DNA of 64,000 bases from Rhodospirillales bacterium URHD0017 (GTDB taxonomy: Bacteria > Pseudomonadota > Alphaproteobacteria > Reyranellales > Reyranellaceae). The notes beneath the pieces are model-generated. The model did no database searches. It was given only the letters and a program-made list of their open reading frames with translations, and was not told the origin of the DNA. Both the position numbers and the translations under genes were made by a program. The stretch's first letter is position 1. Each line of letters starts with the position of its first letter. Positions 54,739 through 62,832 of this stretch are shown one piece after another. The stretch lies in NCBI GenBank assembly GCA_900110395.1, contig FODP01000010.1, positions 248,001-312,000 of the forward strand, given 5' to 3'.

Positions 54739-54942
54739 CTACCTGTGCTTCAGCCGCGCGATCGTCCGGATACCAATCGCCGTGAGGCCGATGGATATCC
54801 CTCTCTGTTCCACAAGGCCCAGCATATGCAGGCGGTCCAGTTCCTTTTCTGAAACGGTGTCCACCCATACTCCTGCATCGGCAATCCCGATCAACGCCAT
54901 TGTTTCCTGCGGGCTCAATTCGATGAGCGGGCCGCGTTCCAA
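54739..54942 (-). CDS. Small winged-helix-like protein, MER-LSP family (intact)
   Basis: 67 residues from a TTG at 54942 with GGAGG six bases upstream (MERGPLIELSPQETMALIGI), continuing VSEKELDRLHMLGLVEQRG and LTAIGIRTIARLKHR. A longer ATG frame to 55089 exists, but its extra 49 residues look random. It is the best-preserved member of a three-member family in this window. A small winged-helix DNA-binding role is inferred from the pattern of helices. Confidence 0.6.
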   Translation of the reverse strand: MERGPLIELSPQETMALIGIADAGVWVDTVSEKELDRLHMLGLVEQRGISIGLTAIGIRTIARLKHR

Positions 54943-55188
54943 TTCTGGCCTCCAGGTTTCCCAGTCACGGTCACACGGCGACGGGACAAGAGACGGAGGC
55001 GCGGGGCAAGTGTGTGCGCCTCCGTCTCCCACTCTCGCCTCCCTGTGACTCGGGCCAGAGCGACGGACGCCATCGCGCCGTGCCGCCAACGGTGGGCTGC
55101 CGTTGCTGGCGTTCCAATGATGCGAGCGGGAATCTGCTCACGCGGTCGAGTTACCCCGGATGAGGGCGATGCCGCCCCCGCTTGACCA

Positions 55189-55626
55189 TTGGAAGTCCGC
55201 ACCACCGCGGTGTTCCTGAGGCAGAAAACGGGGGCGCCCTTGCATCGACTGTTGGACACGCCGCTTTCCACTCTCGGGAAGGCGGTACTGGCTAGTTGCA
55301 TCATTGCTCTGGCGATCCTCGCTTGGACGCCGGCGCACAGCATGCCACGGACTGCGCTTGGCGGCGCCGCTGAACACTTTGTGGCCTGGCTTGGCACAGT
55401 GACAATCGTCGGCCTGGCGTCGCGAGCGACGGCGCTGCTCGCCCCGCAGGTCCTTCTTCTGGCGTTCTATGCCGCCATCCTGGAATGCGGCCAGTTTTAT
55501 GCCCCAGGCCGTCAGGCCTCCTTGCAGGACTTCGCGTTCATTGTCGGCGGCGTGCTGCTTGGCAATACCTTGGCTTGCATGGCGCGCCGATGTTGGTTGA
55601 GGCGCGGAAGTCGCCCGGCACGTTGA
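55189..55626 (+). CDS. VanZ-like membrane protein
   Basis: About 145 residues with four hydrophobic helices (VLASCIIALAILAWTPA, HFVAWLGTVTIVGLA, LLLAFYAAILECGQFYAPGR, FAFIVGGVLLGNTLA). The ExxQ...PGR motif at the end of helix 3 is the hallmark of the VanZ-like family. The start is uncertain: TTG 55189 or GTG 55210. Function is unknown outside VanZ itself; membrane location is clear. Confidence 0.7.
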   Translation: MEVRTTAVFLRQKTGAPLHRLLDTPLSTLGKAVLASCIIALAILAWTPAHSMPRTALGGAAEHFVAWLGTVTIVGLASRATALLAPQVLLLAFYAAILECGQFYAPGRQASLQDFAFIVGGVLLGNTLACMARRCWLRRGSRPAR

Positions 55627-55821
55627 TCGCCCGGAACGCACCTCGGCCAAACCACCGCCTTGGGAGAAGCGTTCGCTTGCCGGCGAACCTCCTCCCGAGG
55701 CGGACCAACTCCACGCCAATTGCTGGCGGACAAGGACCCTTCGCAGCCGCAATACTACCTTTTTGCTACACGACAGGATCGGAGGTCCAACTAAGCTCCT
55801 CTGAGGGGTCGGGAGGGGACG

Positions 55822-55947
55822 ATGGCAAGGCTCCAAGGTGAGCTACAGTCAGTGCAGTTCAAGCCTGCACGCTGGCAGGCCGTATTGGGACCAGCAATTG
55901 CCGGCGTTGGTTTGCTGCTGCTCATCGGCTTGGCATTGTCGATGTAG
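55822..55947 (+). CDS. Single-pass membrane micropeptide
   Basis: 41 residues: MARLQGELQSVQFKPARWQA followed by a hydrophobic helix (VLGPAIAGVGLLLLIGLALS). GGGAGGGG lies six bases before the ATG, a strong ribosome binding site. Function is unknown. Confidence 0.55.
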   Translation: MARLQGELQSVQFKPARWQAVLGPAIAGVGLLLLIGLALSM

Positions 55948-56075
55948 TTTCTTGCGCCTGACGTACCGGCCCTTGACCAGATCCGCGCCGCCCGAGATGT
56001 GCCCTTCGCGCCGAGCTGGCGAGCCGGCTCAGTGCCACGCCGTCCATTGATACGCCCAAGGTGTGGCTGGTCCGC

Positions 56076-56588
56076 TTATCCTAGCGGGTTATCCTGTGCT
56101 AACAGAGCGTCCAGCATCGCCGACGGTACTCCCTTCGCCGAAGCAGCTTGCTGGAATAGACGAAGGTCCTTTATAGCAACAGGTACCTTGTCTCCGGATG
56201 CTTCCACCCACTTCCAAGCCTGGACCACAAAACTGTTAGCTGAGCCAGCGCGCATAACGGTCATAAGCATGTCCATATCCATGCCGTAGCCGGCGGCCAT
56301 CGCTCGCGCTTCCCTAACCAAAGGAATTGTCATCAGGCTAACGACGTTGTTGGCGAGCTTTGCCACCATTCCCATTCCAACCGGTCCGCAATGATAGATC
56401 GTGCCCATCGTCTCCAAGGCGGAGCGGCAGCGTTCGAGCGCGGATTTCTCTCCACCTGCAATCAAAGCTAACGTTCCCTTTTGCGCGCCCATGGGGGCAC
56501 CGCTCACCGGGCAATCCAACAGGTCGATTTGTCGCCTGAGCAATTCATCCGCAAGCGTCTGACAGTAGGTCGGAGCAAGAGTGCTCAT
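56076..56588 (-). pseudogene. 3-hydroxyisobutyrate dehydrogenase-type protein, N-terminal domain missing
   Basis: 170 codons of the beta-hydroxyacid dehydrogenase family. MSTLAPTYCQTLADE is the end of the Rossmann domain, LDCPVSGAPMGAQKGTLALI the substrate-binding loop, and MGMVAKLANNVVSL carries the catalytic Lys and following Asn pair. The NAD-binding first ~115 residues are absent and a different small gene is joined upstream. The C-terminus also ends early. Without the nucleotide-binding domain it cannot be active. Confidence 0.75.
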
Positions 56589-56743
56589 CAGGATCTTTCA
56601 CCGTCGTGCTGATGGGGCTCGCGTCCGTCACGTGCAAACGGCCGCCGGCGAACGTGGCTAATCTGGTGCTCCAGGACCGGCATCGGGAGGTCGGGAACCT
56701 CTGCGCCGCAGACGGAACACTTGTAGAGCTTGCGCTTGTACAT
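56588..56743 (-). CDS. Small zinc-finger-like protein
   Basis: 51 residues: MYKRKLYKCSVCGAEVPDLP, then PVLEHQISHVRRRP. A CxxC pair and a HxxxH pair form a C2H2-like set. Several short rhizobial proteins have this shape. It runs straight into the dehydrogenase remnant (the last base of one is the first of the other). Confidence 0.5.
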   Translation of the reverse strand: MYKRKLYKCSVCGAEVPDLPMPVLEHQISHVRRRPFARDGREPHQHDGERS

Positions 56744-56777
56744 GGGCAGCAAACTTGGCGACGGTTCTGGTGTTTTG

Positions 56778-57179
56778 CTATGGGCGCGGAAGGTTTGCCG
56801 CAGGGACCTTCCCTCTCTGGTAGTCCAGCCAAATGACGGCCTGCCGCAGGCCGGAAAACATCTTGATGGGCCGCTCGGCAGCAGCCAGTGCACCCAACAG
56901 GCGGGCAAACGTTACGGTCTGTTCGGCGGTGCAGACTATCGCAAGGGCACCGACAGGCCCTTGCTCGTGATAGCTCCGGATTGTCGCACACAGCGTAAGC
57001 AGCTCTTCTGCAGTCATGGAAGACTGTACTGCACGGCCGTCGAACAGCTTCCGATAAGACAGCGCCTTCGCGCCCGCTAGTGCATCCAACAGTGCCATCG
57101 CGTCGGCGAAGGTGACATCACCTTCACCACTCCCCGTGAACAGACGCTCCTTGGAATCGATCGTCCAGTACAACGGCAT
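56778..57179 (-). CDS. STAS-like hypothetical protein
   Basis: 133 residues. The sequence MPLYWTIDSKERLFTGSGEG, then LLDALAGAKALSYRKLFDGR and IYH-like strand-helix alternation recalls proteins of the SpoIIAA/STAS fold found beside signalling genes. No phosphorylatable Ser can be assigned. It lies 34 bases upstream of the zinc-finger-like gene on the same strand. Confidence 0.55.
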   Translation of the reverse strand: MPLYWTIDSKERLFTGSGEGDVTFADAMALLDALAGAKALSYRKLFDGRAVQSSMTAEELLTLCATIRSYHEQGPVGALAIVCTAEQTVTFARLLGALAAAERPIKMFSGLRQAVIWLDYQRGKVPAANLPRP

Positions 57180-57268
57180 GAACCCACCCGAGGATCAGCC
57201 TAGTGCCTTTCCACCAAGTCTTGGCCGTGAGAGCCGATCGCAATTTCGCGAGCCAAACTGATGGCCAG

Positions 57269-57535
57269 CTACTCTTCCTGACCAGTCCAGACCGCGACTA
57301 TAAGCGCGAGCGCAACGCCCGCCAGCATTGCCTGCATCAGCATGCCGAGAAGGTCAGTGTCGAATTTCAGATCGATCAAAGAGCACGGCAGGATTAGTGC
57401 CGCAGCACTGATACCTGCCAGTTGGCACACGGCCACTAGCGTTTGATCTGCACGGATACACCCAGTTGTCGGTGGCAGAAACCGCACGGACCCCTCCGCC
57501 CGGCTCCTTCCCACACCCAACGCAACGCGACACAC
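57269..57535 (-). CDS. Possible small two-helix membrane protein
   Basis: The C-terminal half (LAGISAAALILPCSLIDL, then LLGMLMQAMLAGVALALIVA) has two hydrophobic segments and a short charged tail, a reasonable membrane hairpin. The N-terminal ~35 codons look random, and an internal GTG may be the true start. Weakly supported. Confidence 0.3.
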   Translation of the reverse strand: MCRVALGVGRSRAEGSVRFLPPTTGCIRADQTLVAVCQLAGISAAALILPCSLIDLKFDTDLLGMLMQAMLAGVALALIVAVWTGQEE

Positions 57536-57697
57536 CTGCCAAAGGAATGTTCGTCGGCCATTTAGGTTTCACTTTGTAACTTTTCTAAGAGAGCGAACGA
57601 GAAACACTAACCTGTCACGACTCCGAGGTAACTTTTGCCCAGAGGTGCCGTTAGTTGAGTGCTTCCCATCTCCCCCAGAGTGAAGCAACACTGCCAG

Positions 57698-57725
57698 CGC
57701 CGCCCGTGCCCCAAGCCGGGCGGCG
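57698..57725 (-). terminator. GC-rich hairpin after the ligase C-terminal fragment
   Basis: CGCCGCCCG / CGGGCGGCG, nine base pairs with a 10-base loop, 12 bases past the stop of the ligase fragment (minus strand). No long T-run, so termination strength is uncertain. Confidence 0.4.
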
Positions 57726-57736
57726 TTTCCGTTGCC

Positions 57737-57967
57737 TTAGCGAGAGCGCCGAGGCGGATGCGGCACCGCTCGCACCACCTGTCTCGCCGGCTTGTCTTCC
57801 CGCTGCCCCTGATACGAGACCTGACGTAGCAAGTTGTCCTCCGTCCAGGTGAGGTAGGTTACTTCTACGACCACCTCCGGCCGCACCCAGTGCACGCGCG
57901 AGAGCTTGAGCGGTGAGCCAAAGCGGCTGTCCCGCGGCGGCGGCTCGGCCAGCGGCATCTTCAGCAC
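57737..57967 (-). pseudogene. DNA ligase C-terminal fragment (fourth piece)
   Basis: Reads MPLAEPPPRDSRFGSPLKLS, then HWVRPEVVVEVTYLTWTEDN and LLRQVSYQGQREDKPA. It is the OB-fold end of the same LigD-type ligase as at 9873, and it retains the ~20 residues that the 9873 copy has lost. It has no start. An N-terminal piece lies 1.6 kb upstream on the same strand, with an acyltransferase gene on the other strand between them. Confidence 0.8.
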
Positions 57968-58198
57968 CTTGAGCGCTACGTCCCCGACTGAGCCGGCAAG
58001 CTCGAGTGCCTTGGACGCGGCTACGAATGACCCAATCGGACATGACAGACCAAAGGGGTAACTCCAAGGAGGCAAGGGAGCTACCTACAAAGCACGGGCG
58101 CGTCACTCATCTGAGCTTTTCAAAGAGGCGCATGCCAAGCTACCGCAGGACCATGTCTTGAAGAACAGACTGGGTTCCCCGGCCTAAGAGTCAAACCC

Positions 58199-59365
58199 AT
58201 GAACAAGGCCACGTCCCTTTATTTGGATGCCGTTCGGTTTCTCGCCGCACTTGTCGTGATGGCGAGCCATGCCAAAGGATACGTGGGCGGCTTTCTGTGG
58301 CGATTTGATGAGGCGTACGGCGATGAGGCTGTGACGGTTTTTTTCGTGTTGTCCGGCTTCGTCATTGCCCACGCCACTGCTACTAGGGAAACGACAATGC
58401 GAGACTATGCCATCGCGCGGGTCTCGCGGATCTACTCCGTCGCACTCCCTGCGCTTGTGCTGACTGCGCTTGCCGATCAAATCGGCCACTTGATCAGCCC
58501 GAAATTATACGATCCAGCGTTGTGCGCTTGTACGGTCTGCTCCCAGACCCCGGCGGGCGAGAATGTCCAGGTTTTCGACGCCGATCATTTCATCGCCTCG
58601 GCCTTGTTCGTGAATGAGCTTTGGGGGTTGAGACTTCAGCCCGGTTCCGACGGGCCTTATTGGTCACTTGGCTTCGAGGTCTGGTACTACGTTATGTTTG
58701 CGGTGCTGACGTTTTGCTCTGGTCAGCGGCGCATCTTGCTGGTGCTGGCGGTCACGGCGGTTGTCGGTCCTGGCATCTTGGCCATGTGGCCGCTTTGGCT
58801 TCTCGGCGTCTGGGCGTATCGCCGGGCGCCCCTCAGCCGTGGCAAAGGGATCGCGCTGTTTGGTGTCTCTTTGCTCGCCTGGGGCGCCTACGAGGCAGTA
58901 GCTTGGCGCTTTGGCCGGCCGGACCTGCCCATCCACTTTCTCAAGCGCCCCTCACTGCTGCAGGACTACATCGTTGGCGTCTGCTTCATCGGCAGCGTGA
59001 TTGGATTCCGCAGCGTGTCGGAGGGTATGCAGATCAGGCACCAATGGCGGCCGGTTCGCTGGCTCGCTGGTGCCACTTTTTCCCTCTATCTGTTTCATAT
59101 GCCGCTTATGCTGCTGTTCGCGGCAGTCAATCCCTGGGCGCCAACAAGCTGGTCAGGGCGCGCGTTTGTGTTGGGCGTTACGCTGCTTTCGGTATTCGCT
59201 TTGGCAGAGGTGACTGAGCGGCGAAAAGCCGACTGGCGCCGGTTGGTGAGTTGGTTGTTTGGAATCGCAGCAATTGCGACAACGAAGCCCCAGCCGCCAG
59301 TGCGGCATGACGAAACCAGCGGCGCCGACGGGCGCCCAACAATCATGCAACGACTCAAATCATGA
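58199..59365 (+). CDS. Membrane acyltransferase family 3
   Basis: 388 residues with about ten hydrophobic helices. The N-terminal YLDAVRFLAALVVMASHA contains the catalytic His of the Acyl_transf_3 family, and the Arg pairs follow in TMRDYAIARVSRIYSVALPA. Such enzymes put acetyl or succinyl groups on sugars of surface polysaccharides. An uncommon luminal insertion with paired Cys (PALCACTVCSQTPAG) occurs after helix 3. Sugar or glycan partners are not in the window. Confidence 0.85.
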   Translation: MNKATSLYLDAVRFLAALVVMASHAKGYVGGFLWRFDEAYGDEAVTVFFVLSGFVIAHATATRETTMRDYAIARVSRIYSVALPALVLTALADQIGHLISPKLYDPALCACTVCSQTPAGENVQVFDADHFIASALFVNELWGLRLQPGSDGPYWSLGFEVWYYVMFAVLTFCSGQRRILLVLAVTAVVGPGILAMWPLWLLGVWAYRRAPLSRGKGIALFGVSLLAWGAYEAVAWRFGRPDLPIHFLKRPSLLQDYIVGVCFIGSVIGFRSVSEGMQIRHQWRPVRWLAGATFSLYLFHMPLMLLFAAVNPWAPTSWSGRAFVLGVTLLSVFALAEVTERRKADWRRLVSWLFGIAAIATTKPQPPVRHDETSGADGRPTIMQRLKS

Positions 59366-59526
59366 AGAACCGTGCCCCTTTAACGCATTAAGTGAGGAGT
59401 TCGCAGCGGCGCACAACTCGCCGTCCAAGTAGCCGAGTTCATCCTAGGTTGAACGCCTCGATCGTGCACCCGTAGGGGACCAGTCGAGGCGCTGACCGAT
59501 GTTGCGCCCGTCTTATTCGTGCGTGC

Positions 59527-59640
59527 ACGGTAGCCGTCGCATTTGATCTCATGCAGCCAGCCGGCGCCCGCTGGCGCCTCGTCGACCAGGCGCGTGAGCT
59601 GCGGCTTGATCCATTTTGGCGCCCGAGATGTCGTCCCACG
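59527..59640 (-). pseudogene. DNA ligase N-terminal fragment (fifth piece)
   Basis: About 38 codons: APKWIKPQLTRLVDEAPAGA, then GWLHEIKCDGYR with Cys instead of Tyr after the adenylated Lys. Similarity stops right after. It is the 5' end of the same gene family as at 9873, 11970 and 35753. Confidence 0.75.
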
Positions 59641-59771
59641 CTTGAGTGGAGCAGATTTGGCTAATCTATTGCAGCACCCCAAAAGAGCACGAGCTATGCG
59701 CCGTTGATTGCACCAAGTTAGCCCTGCCGGGATTAGTCTATTTCAGGCGACTGCTACTGTGCGGGCGCATC

Positions 59772-59942
59772 ATGCTGACCGAAAAAACGCTGTCTTTGCG
59801 GCATGTGAGCGACAAGCGGGAACGCGCGGCTTTCCTGCGGCGAGCGGCTGAACTGCTTTCCTTGCACGACGATCGAAAGCGGTCCCTGTCAGATGCCGCC
59901 GCTCTCGAAGCCGAAGCTGACAGGATCGAGGGCCGGCCATAG
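59772..59942 (+). CDS. Small helical protein
   Basis: 56 residues from ATG 59772 (MLTEKTLSLRHVSDKRERAA), then FLRRAAELLSLHDDRKRSL and a helical end. Highly charged, predicted as a helical hairpin. Looks like a real rhizobial small protein, but no function is known. Confidence 0.5.
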   Translation: MLTEKTLSLRHVSDKRERAAFLRRAAELLSLHDDRKRSLSDAAALEAEADRIEGRP

Positions 59943-59981
59943 GGCGCTAATGCTGCGTGCGCTTGGTGAGTGCGTAGGATC

Positions 59982-60011
59982 GGTACGGATTCGCCGTACC
60001 GTCCCACACCC
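59982..60011 (+). repeat. Palindromic repeat element, copy 2
   Basis: GGTACGG-ATTCG-CCGTACC followed by GTCCCACACCC. Identical to copies at 38829-38858 (inverted) and 61274-61303. Confidence 0.75.
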
Positions 60012-60220
60012 AATTTCGGAGACGGTCCGCTAGCGAAGGCCAGCAAACCGCCTCCCCCACACGGCGCAAACATGACTCGGCGACCCGTGCTGCGACAAGA
60101 CTAAAGTGTTTCCACACGTTTAAGTGTATGCCCGAAGTCGGCGCGCCTTTTGCTTCACCAACTGATTCTCTCAGCGTCACACAAAAAGCGCGCTCAGCGG
60201 CCTGCTGCGTTTGCTAATGA

Positions 60221-60316
60221 CTAGTGCCCTGCTCCCAGGGCAGGCGGGTGGTTGAACTCCTTGGGGAACGACCGCAATGTCCCACACCATTGTCCGCGCG
60301 GTCGGAGACCGCGCGG
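60221..60316 (+). repeat. Shared intergenic block with hairpin, copy 1
   Basis: Contains ggcaggcgggtggttg and ccgcaatgtcccacaccat, as in 61475-61585, and ends in a perfect 10-bp hairpin CCGCGCGGTC-gga-GACCGCGCGG (60294-60316). No T-run follows here. Confidence 0.6.
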
Positions 60317-60700
60317 ACCCGCTTCCAATAGCGACGGATCGGCAGATGGCGCGCGATGCATCGGCTTTGACGCAAGCGGGCTCGTTTGTGCCGGCGGTAA
60401 TCCGGCCGGGCTCTTGGAGCTGGTCATGTGGGCGGACAATCCAGATTGGCCCTTTGCCACCCTGACGAAGCTGATCGGGATGCACCGCCTGTGACAACAG
60501 TCTCGCGGCGCCATTTACCTCATGGCTCTGGAGTCAGCCCCTGTGGCTGTTGGTTGGCTGTATCGGTCTTGCGTTGATGCTCCTCGGAATGGCGGCCCGC
60601 CGGGAAGAGTAGAACAGCGTTCGCCAAGTTAGCCCTTCGGCAAGTTGGGAGCCGGCGCTCCATGTGCGCGTTAGGGCTTGACGGTTTCAGGGAGGAACCA

Positions 60701-60991
60701 ATGAGAAAGATGCTCGTGGCGCTAGGCCTCAGCCTCGCCGCGTGTGACGGCAGCCTACACGGCGATCGGCGTTTGCAACGTGGGATGACCGAGCAGGAAG
60801 TGACGCAGCTAGAGGGGAAGCAGGTGCCGGACCGGATCATTATGCGGACCTGCGGCACCGAAACGCGCCAACCGTTTCCCTGCAAGGTTCACGTTTACCG
60901 CAGGGGACTGTGGCTGGGTCGCTTCGGTTCAGAGGTCGCCGTCGTCTTTGAGGATGTTCGAGGACAATGGGTGGTGAGCCAGTGGCTTTGA
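60701..60991 (+). CDS. Small outer-membrane-assembly-like lipoprotein
   Basis: 96 residues from ATG 60701, which has GGAGG six bases upstream. MRKMLVALGLSLAACDGSLH is a lipoprotein signal with lipobox LAAC; the mature Cys is residue 15. The following RLQRGMTEQEVTQLEGKQVP recalls the SmpA/BamE type of beta-alpha fold. The start at 60662 in the same frame lacks a ribosome binding site. Likely membrane-anchored on the periplasmic side; function not known. Confidence 0.75.
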   Translation: MRKMLVALGLSLAACDGSLHGDRRLQRGMTEQEVTQLEGKQVPDRIIMRTCGTETRQPFPCKVHVYRRGLWLGRFGSEVAVVFEDVRGQWVVSQWL

Positions 60992-61273
60992 GTTAACGCT
61001 GAGCGAGTCCAAAAGAAAACGGAGGCGGCAGGGGTGCTACCTCCGTTTCCCGCTCCAGCTTGGACTTGCAAGAGCGTAGCCGACGGGGAAGTCGACTTTC
61101 ATAACGTGTGCGATCTAGGCGAGGGCGTCTACAACGACGGGGTTGTACCCCCAAAGGTCACACTGCATCCGCCACAGCCGATTTCTTCACACCATGCCCG
61201 GCGACATCACGCTTGGTAAGTTTGTAGGCGGACAACGTAGCGCTAACCCAAGAGGGCCGGCGATGGTAGGAGC

Positions 61274-61303
61274 GGTACGGATTCGCCGTACCGTCCCACA
61301 CCC
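61274..61303 (+). repeat. Palindromic repeat element, copy 3
   Basis: GGTACGG-ATTCG-CCGTACC followed by GTCCCACACCC, the same as copy 2 for 30 bases. Confidence 0.75.
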
Positions 61304-61474
61304 AAGCCGCGGTCAGCTAGCCCCAAGCCAACCAACCGCTTCTGCCCACACCCAGAAAAGATCACGCACAGATTGCGCTTTGGCAAGACTTGGTGCGCTT
61401 TGGTACGGCTGCAGTGAATCGACATCCCAACTAAACCTATGACATTGGCGTCACTGAAAAGGGTCGTTAAAGGT

Positions 61475-61585
61475 CCGCTGCCCTGGTCCCAAGCAAGGGC
61501 AGGCGGGTGGTTGTTGTCTTTCGGATAGCCGCAGTGCCTCACACCACTGTCCGTGCGGCCGGGGCCCGCGCGGGCCCGCCTTTTT
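61475..61585 (+). repeat. Shared intergenic block with hairpin, copy 2
   Basis: Diverged copy of 60221-60316. Its hairpin is GGGCCCGCGCGGGCCC (61562-61577). Confidence 0.6.
61562..61585 (+). terminator. Rho-independent terminator
   Basis: Self-complementary GGGCCCGCGCGGGCCC followed by GCC and TTTTT, a good intrinsic terminator for plus-strand transcripts. The nearest plus-strand gene upstream is the lipoprotein, 570 bases away. Confidence 0.55.
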
Positions 61586-62217
61586 CTTATCCCGGCCTGG
61601 TTTGCGGACTTGCCGACGCCAGCTCGGAAGGTCCCGAGCTTTTGCTCCAAACTCTGTTGGCGCACTGCCGCTACCGGGCTCGGGCGCCGGGCGTTCGCGA
61701 CGTGGGAGCAACCGGCTGTATGAGAGCGCCGATCCTGGAACGGGGCGACGCCCAGGTTCTCGACACTTACCGTTAGCCTTGGTCACTGCTGCGCGCCCGC
61801 ATGCCGCAGCCTGCTGTCACTGCTGACATAGGGACTCTTAGCCAGCGTCGGCGTTATCGTCCGTCGTGACCGAAGCTTGGCCCCATAAGCCCCCACACCT
61901 TCCGCGCACTGCGCAAGACGTTCGGCGCCATGTGGGTGCGCTACGACGTGTGCCGCCGGTATGTGCGCTTCCGCATGGGGCAACCTGGGCGAAGTGGACT
62001 ACCGCACCAAGACTTTTAGCTGCTCGCAGCGGTTTGCGAGTGCCGGGATGTGACGCTGTTCGCCTCGAGAACCAGGCGTCAATGGCGGATCATGCTGCCA
62101 GTAGCCGCGAAATCCGCACGGGCTGCGGCCGGCCGGGGTCCGCACGCCACGGGCCTCGAAAGGCTTCCCCGCGCCCCCGCCCCGATGTTAGCGTTCCGGC
62201 AGCGAGGAGGATCGCGG

Positions 62218-62832
62218 ATGAGAGTCGGCCGGCCAGGTATCACCATGGATGCCATGCTGTGGATCTCGACGACCTTTGCGGTGCTCGTGGCGTCTCGCCT
62301 ACTGTCGCTGGCGATCCCGTCCGAATACTATTTCAGCTTCCAGTCGCTGTTCAGCGACCGGCCCTCGCAGAAGATTGTGCTGGCCGTGCTCGGCAAGATG
62401 CTGGCGCCGTTCTTAGTCGGAATGGCGGCCGGCTGGCTGCTCGACTCGATGGCGCGCCAGCCGGGCCGCATCAACCGCCACGCCACGCTGGCCCGCCGCC
62501 TGCGCCAGCGCTGGTCGCCCAGCGTCTTCATCGGCGCCTTCTCGGCCGCCTTCATCGCGGCTTGGCCCATGATCGTTTACTGGGACTTGCTGGCCAACCC
62601 GGAGGTGTCGAACCTCAAGGCCATCTTCTTCGTACTCTACCTTGTTTACATGCTGGCCTATGGCTACGTCGCGCTGCTCGGCATGCTGACCGCCATCTTC
62701 CTGCGCGAGCAGATGGAGGCCGGCGTCGAGGGACGCAAGACCGTGTCGATCGGCGAGCTGTCGCGCGTCGGCGCGATGTGGCTTCTCCATTCCGGGGTCG
62801 CCTCGGTCGCCCTCGATGCGATTACTAAATGA
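62218..62832 (+). CDS. Hypothetical polytopic membrane protein
   Basis: 204 residues from ATG 62218 with GAGGAGG seven bases upstream; the longer frame from 62050 is rejected. Four to five hydrophobic helices (LWISTTFAVLVASRLLSLAI, MLAPFLVGMAAGWLLDSMA, AFSAAFIAAWPMIVYW, LVYMLAYGYVALLGML, GAMWLLHSGVASVAL). No family is recognised. It is translationally coupled to the next gene (ATGA). Confidence 0.7.
   Translation: MRVGRPGITMDAMLWISTTFAVLVASRLLSLAIPSEYYFSFQSLFSDRPSQKIVLAVLGKMLAPFLVGMAAGWLLDSMARQPGRINRHATLARRLRQRWSPSVFIGAFSAAFIAAWPMIVYWDLLANPEVSNLKAIFFVLYLVYMLAYGYVALLGMLTAIFLREQMEAGVEGRKTVSIGELSRVGAMWLLHSGVASVALDAITK

Larger units (their letters stand above)
59943..60700. other. Intergenic stretch with two repeated elements
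   Basis: No gene is supported. Holds copy 2 of the GGTACGG palindrome and, about 240 bases further, copy 1 of a second shared block (60221-60316) with a perfect hairpin. The whole segment is a diverged duplicate of about 61270-61590. Confidence 0.55.
60992..62217. other. Stretch without a supported gene, repeats
   Basis: Holds copy 3 of the palindrome and copy 2 of the shared block with a terminator. The plus-strand frame 61866-62828 is a shadow of the membrane gene that follows. I see no domain in 61600-62217. Confidence 0.5.

Noticed and set aside
61866..62828. 320-codon plus-strand frame
   Set aside because: Shadow of the membrane-protein gene 62218-62832, which has a good ribosome binding site and hydrophobic helices.
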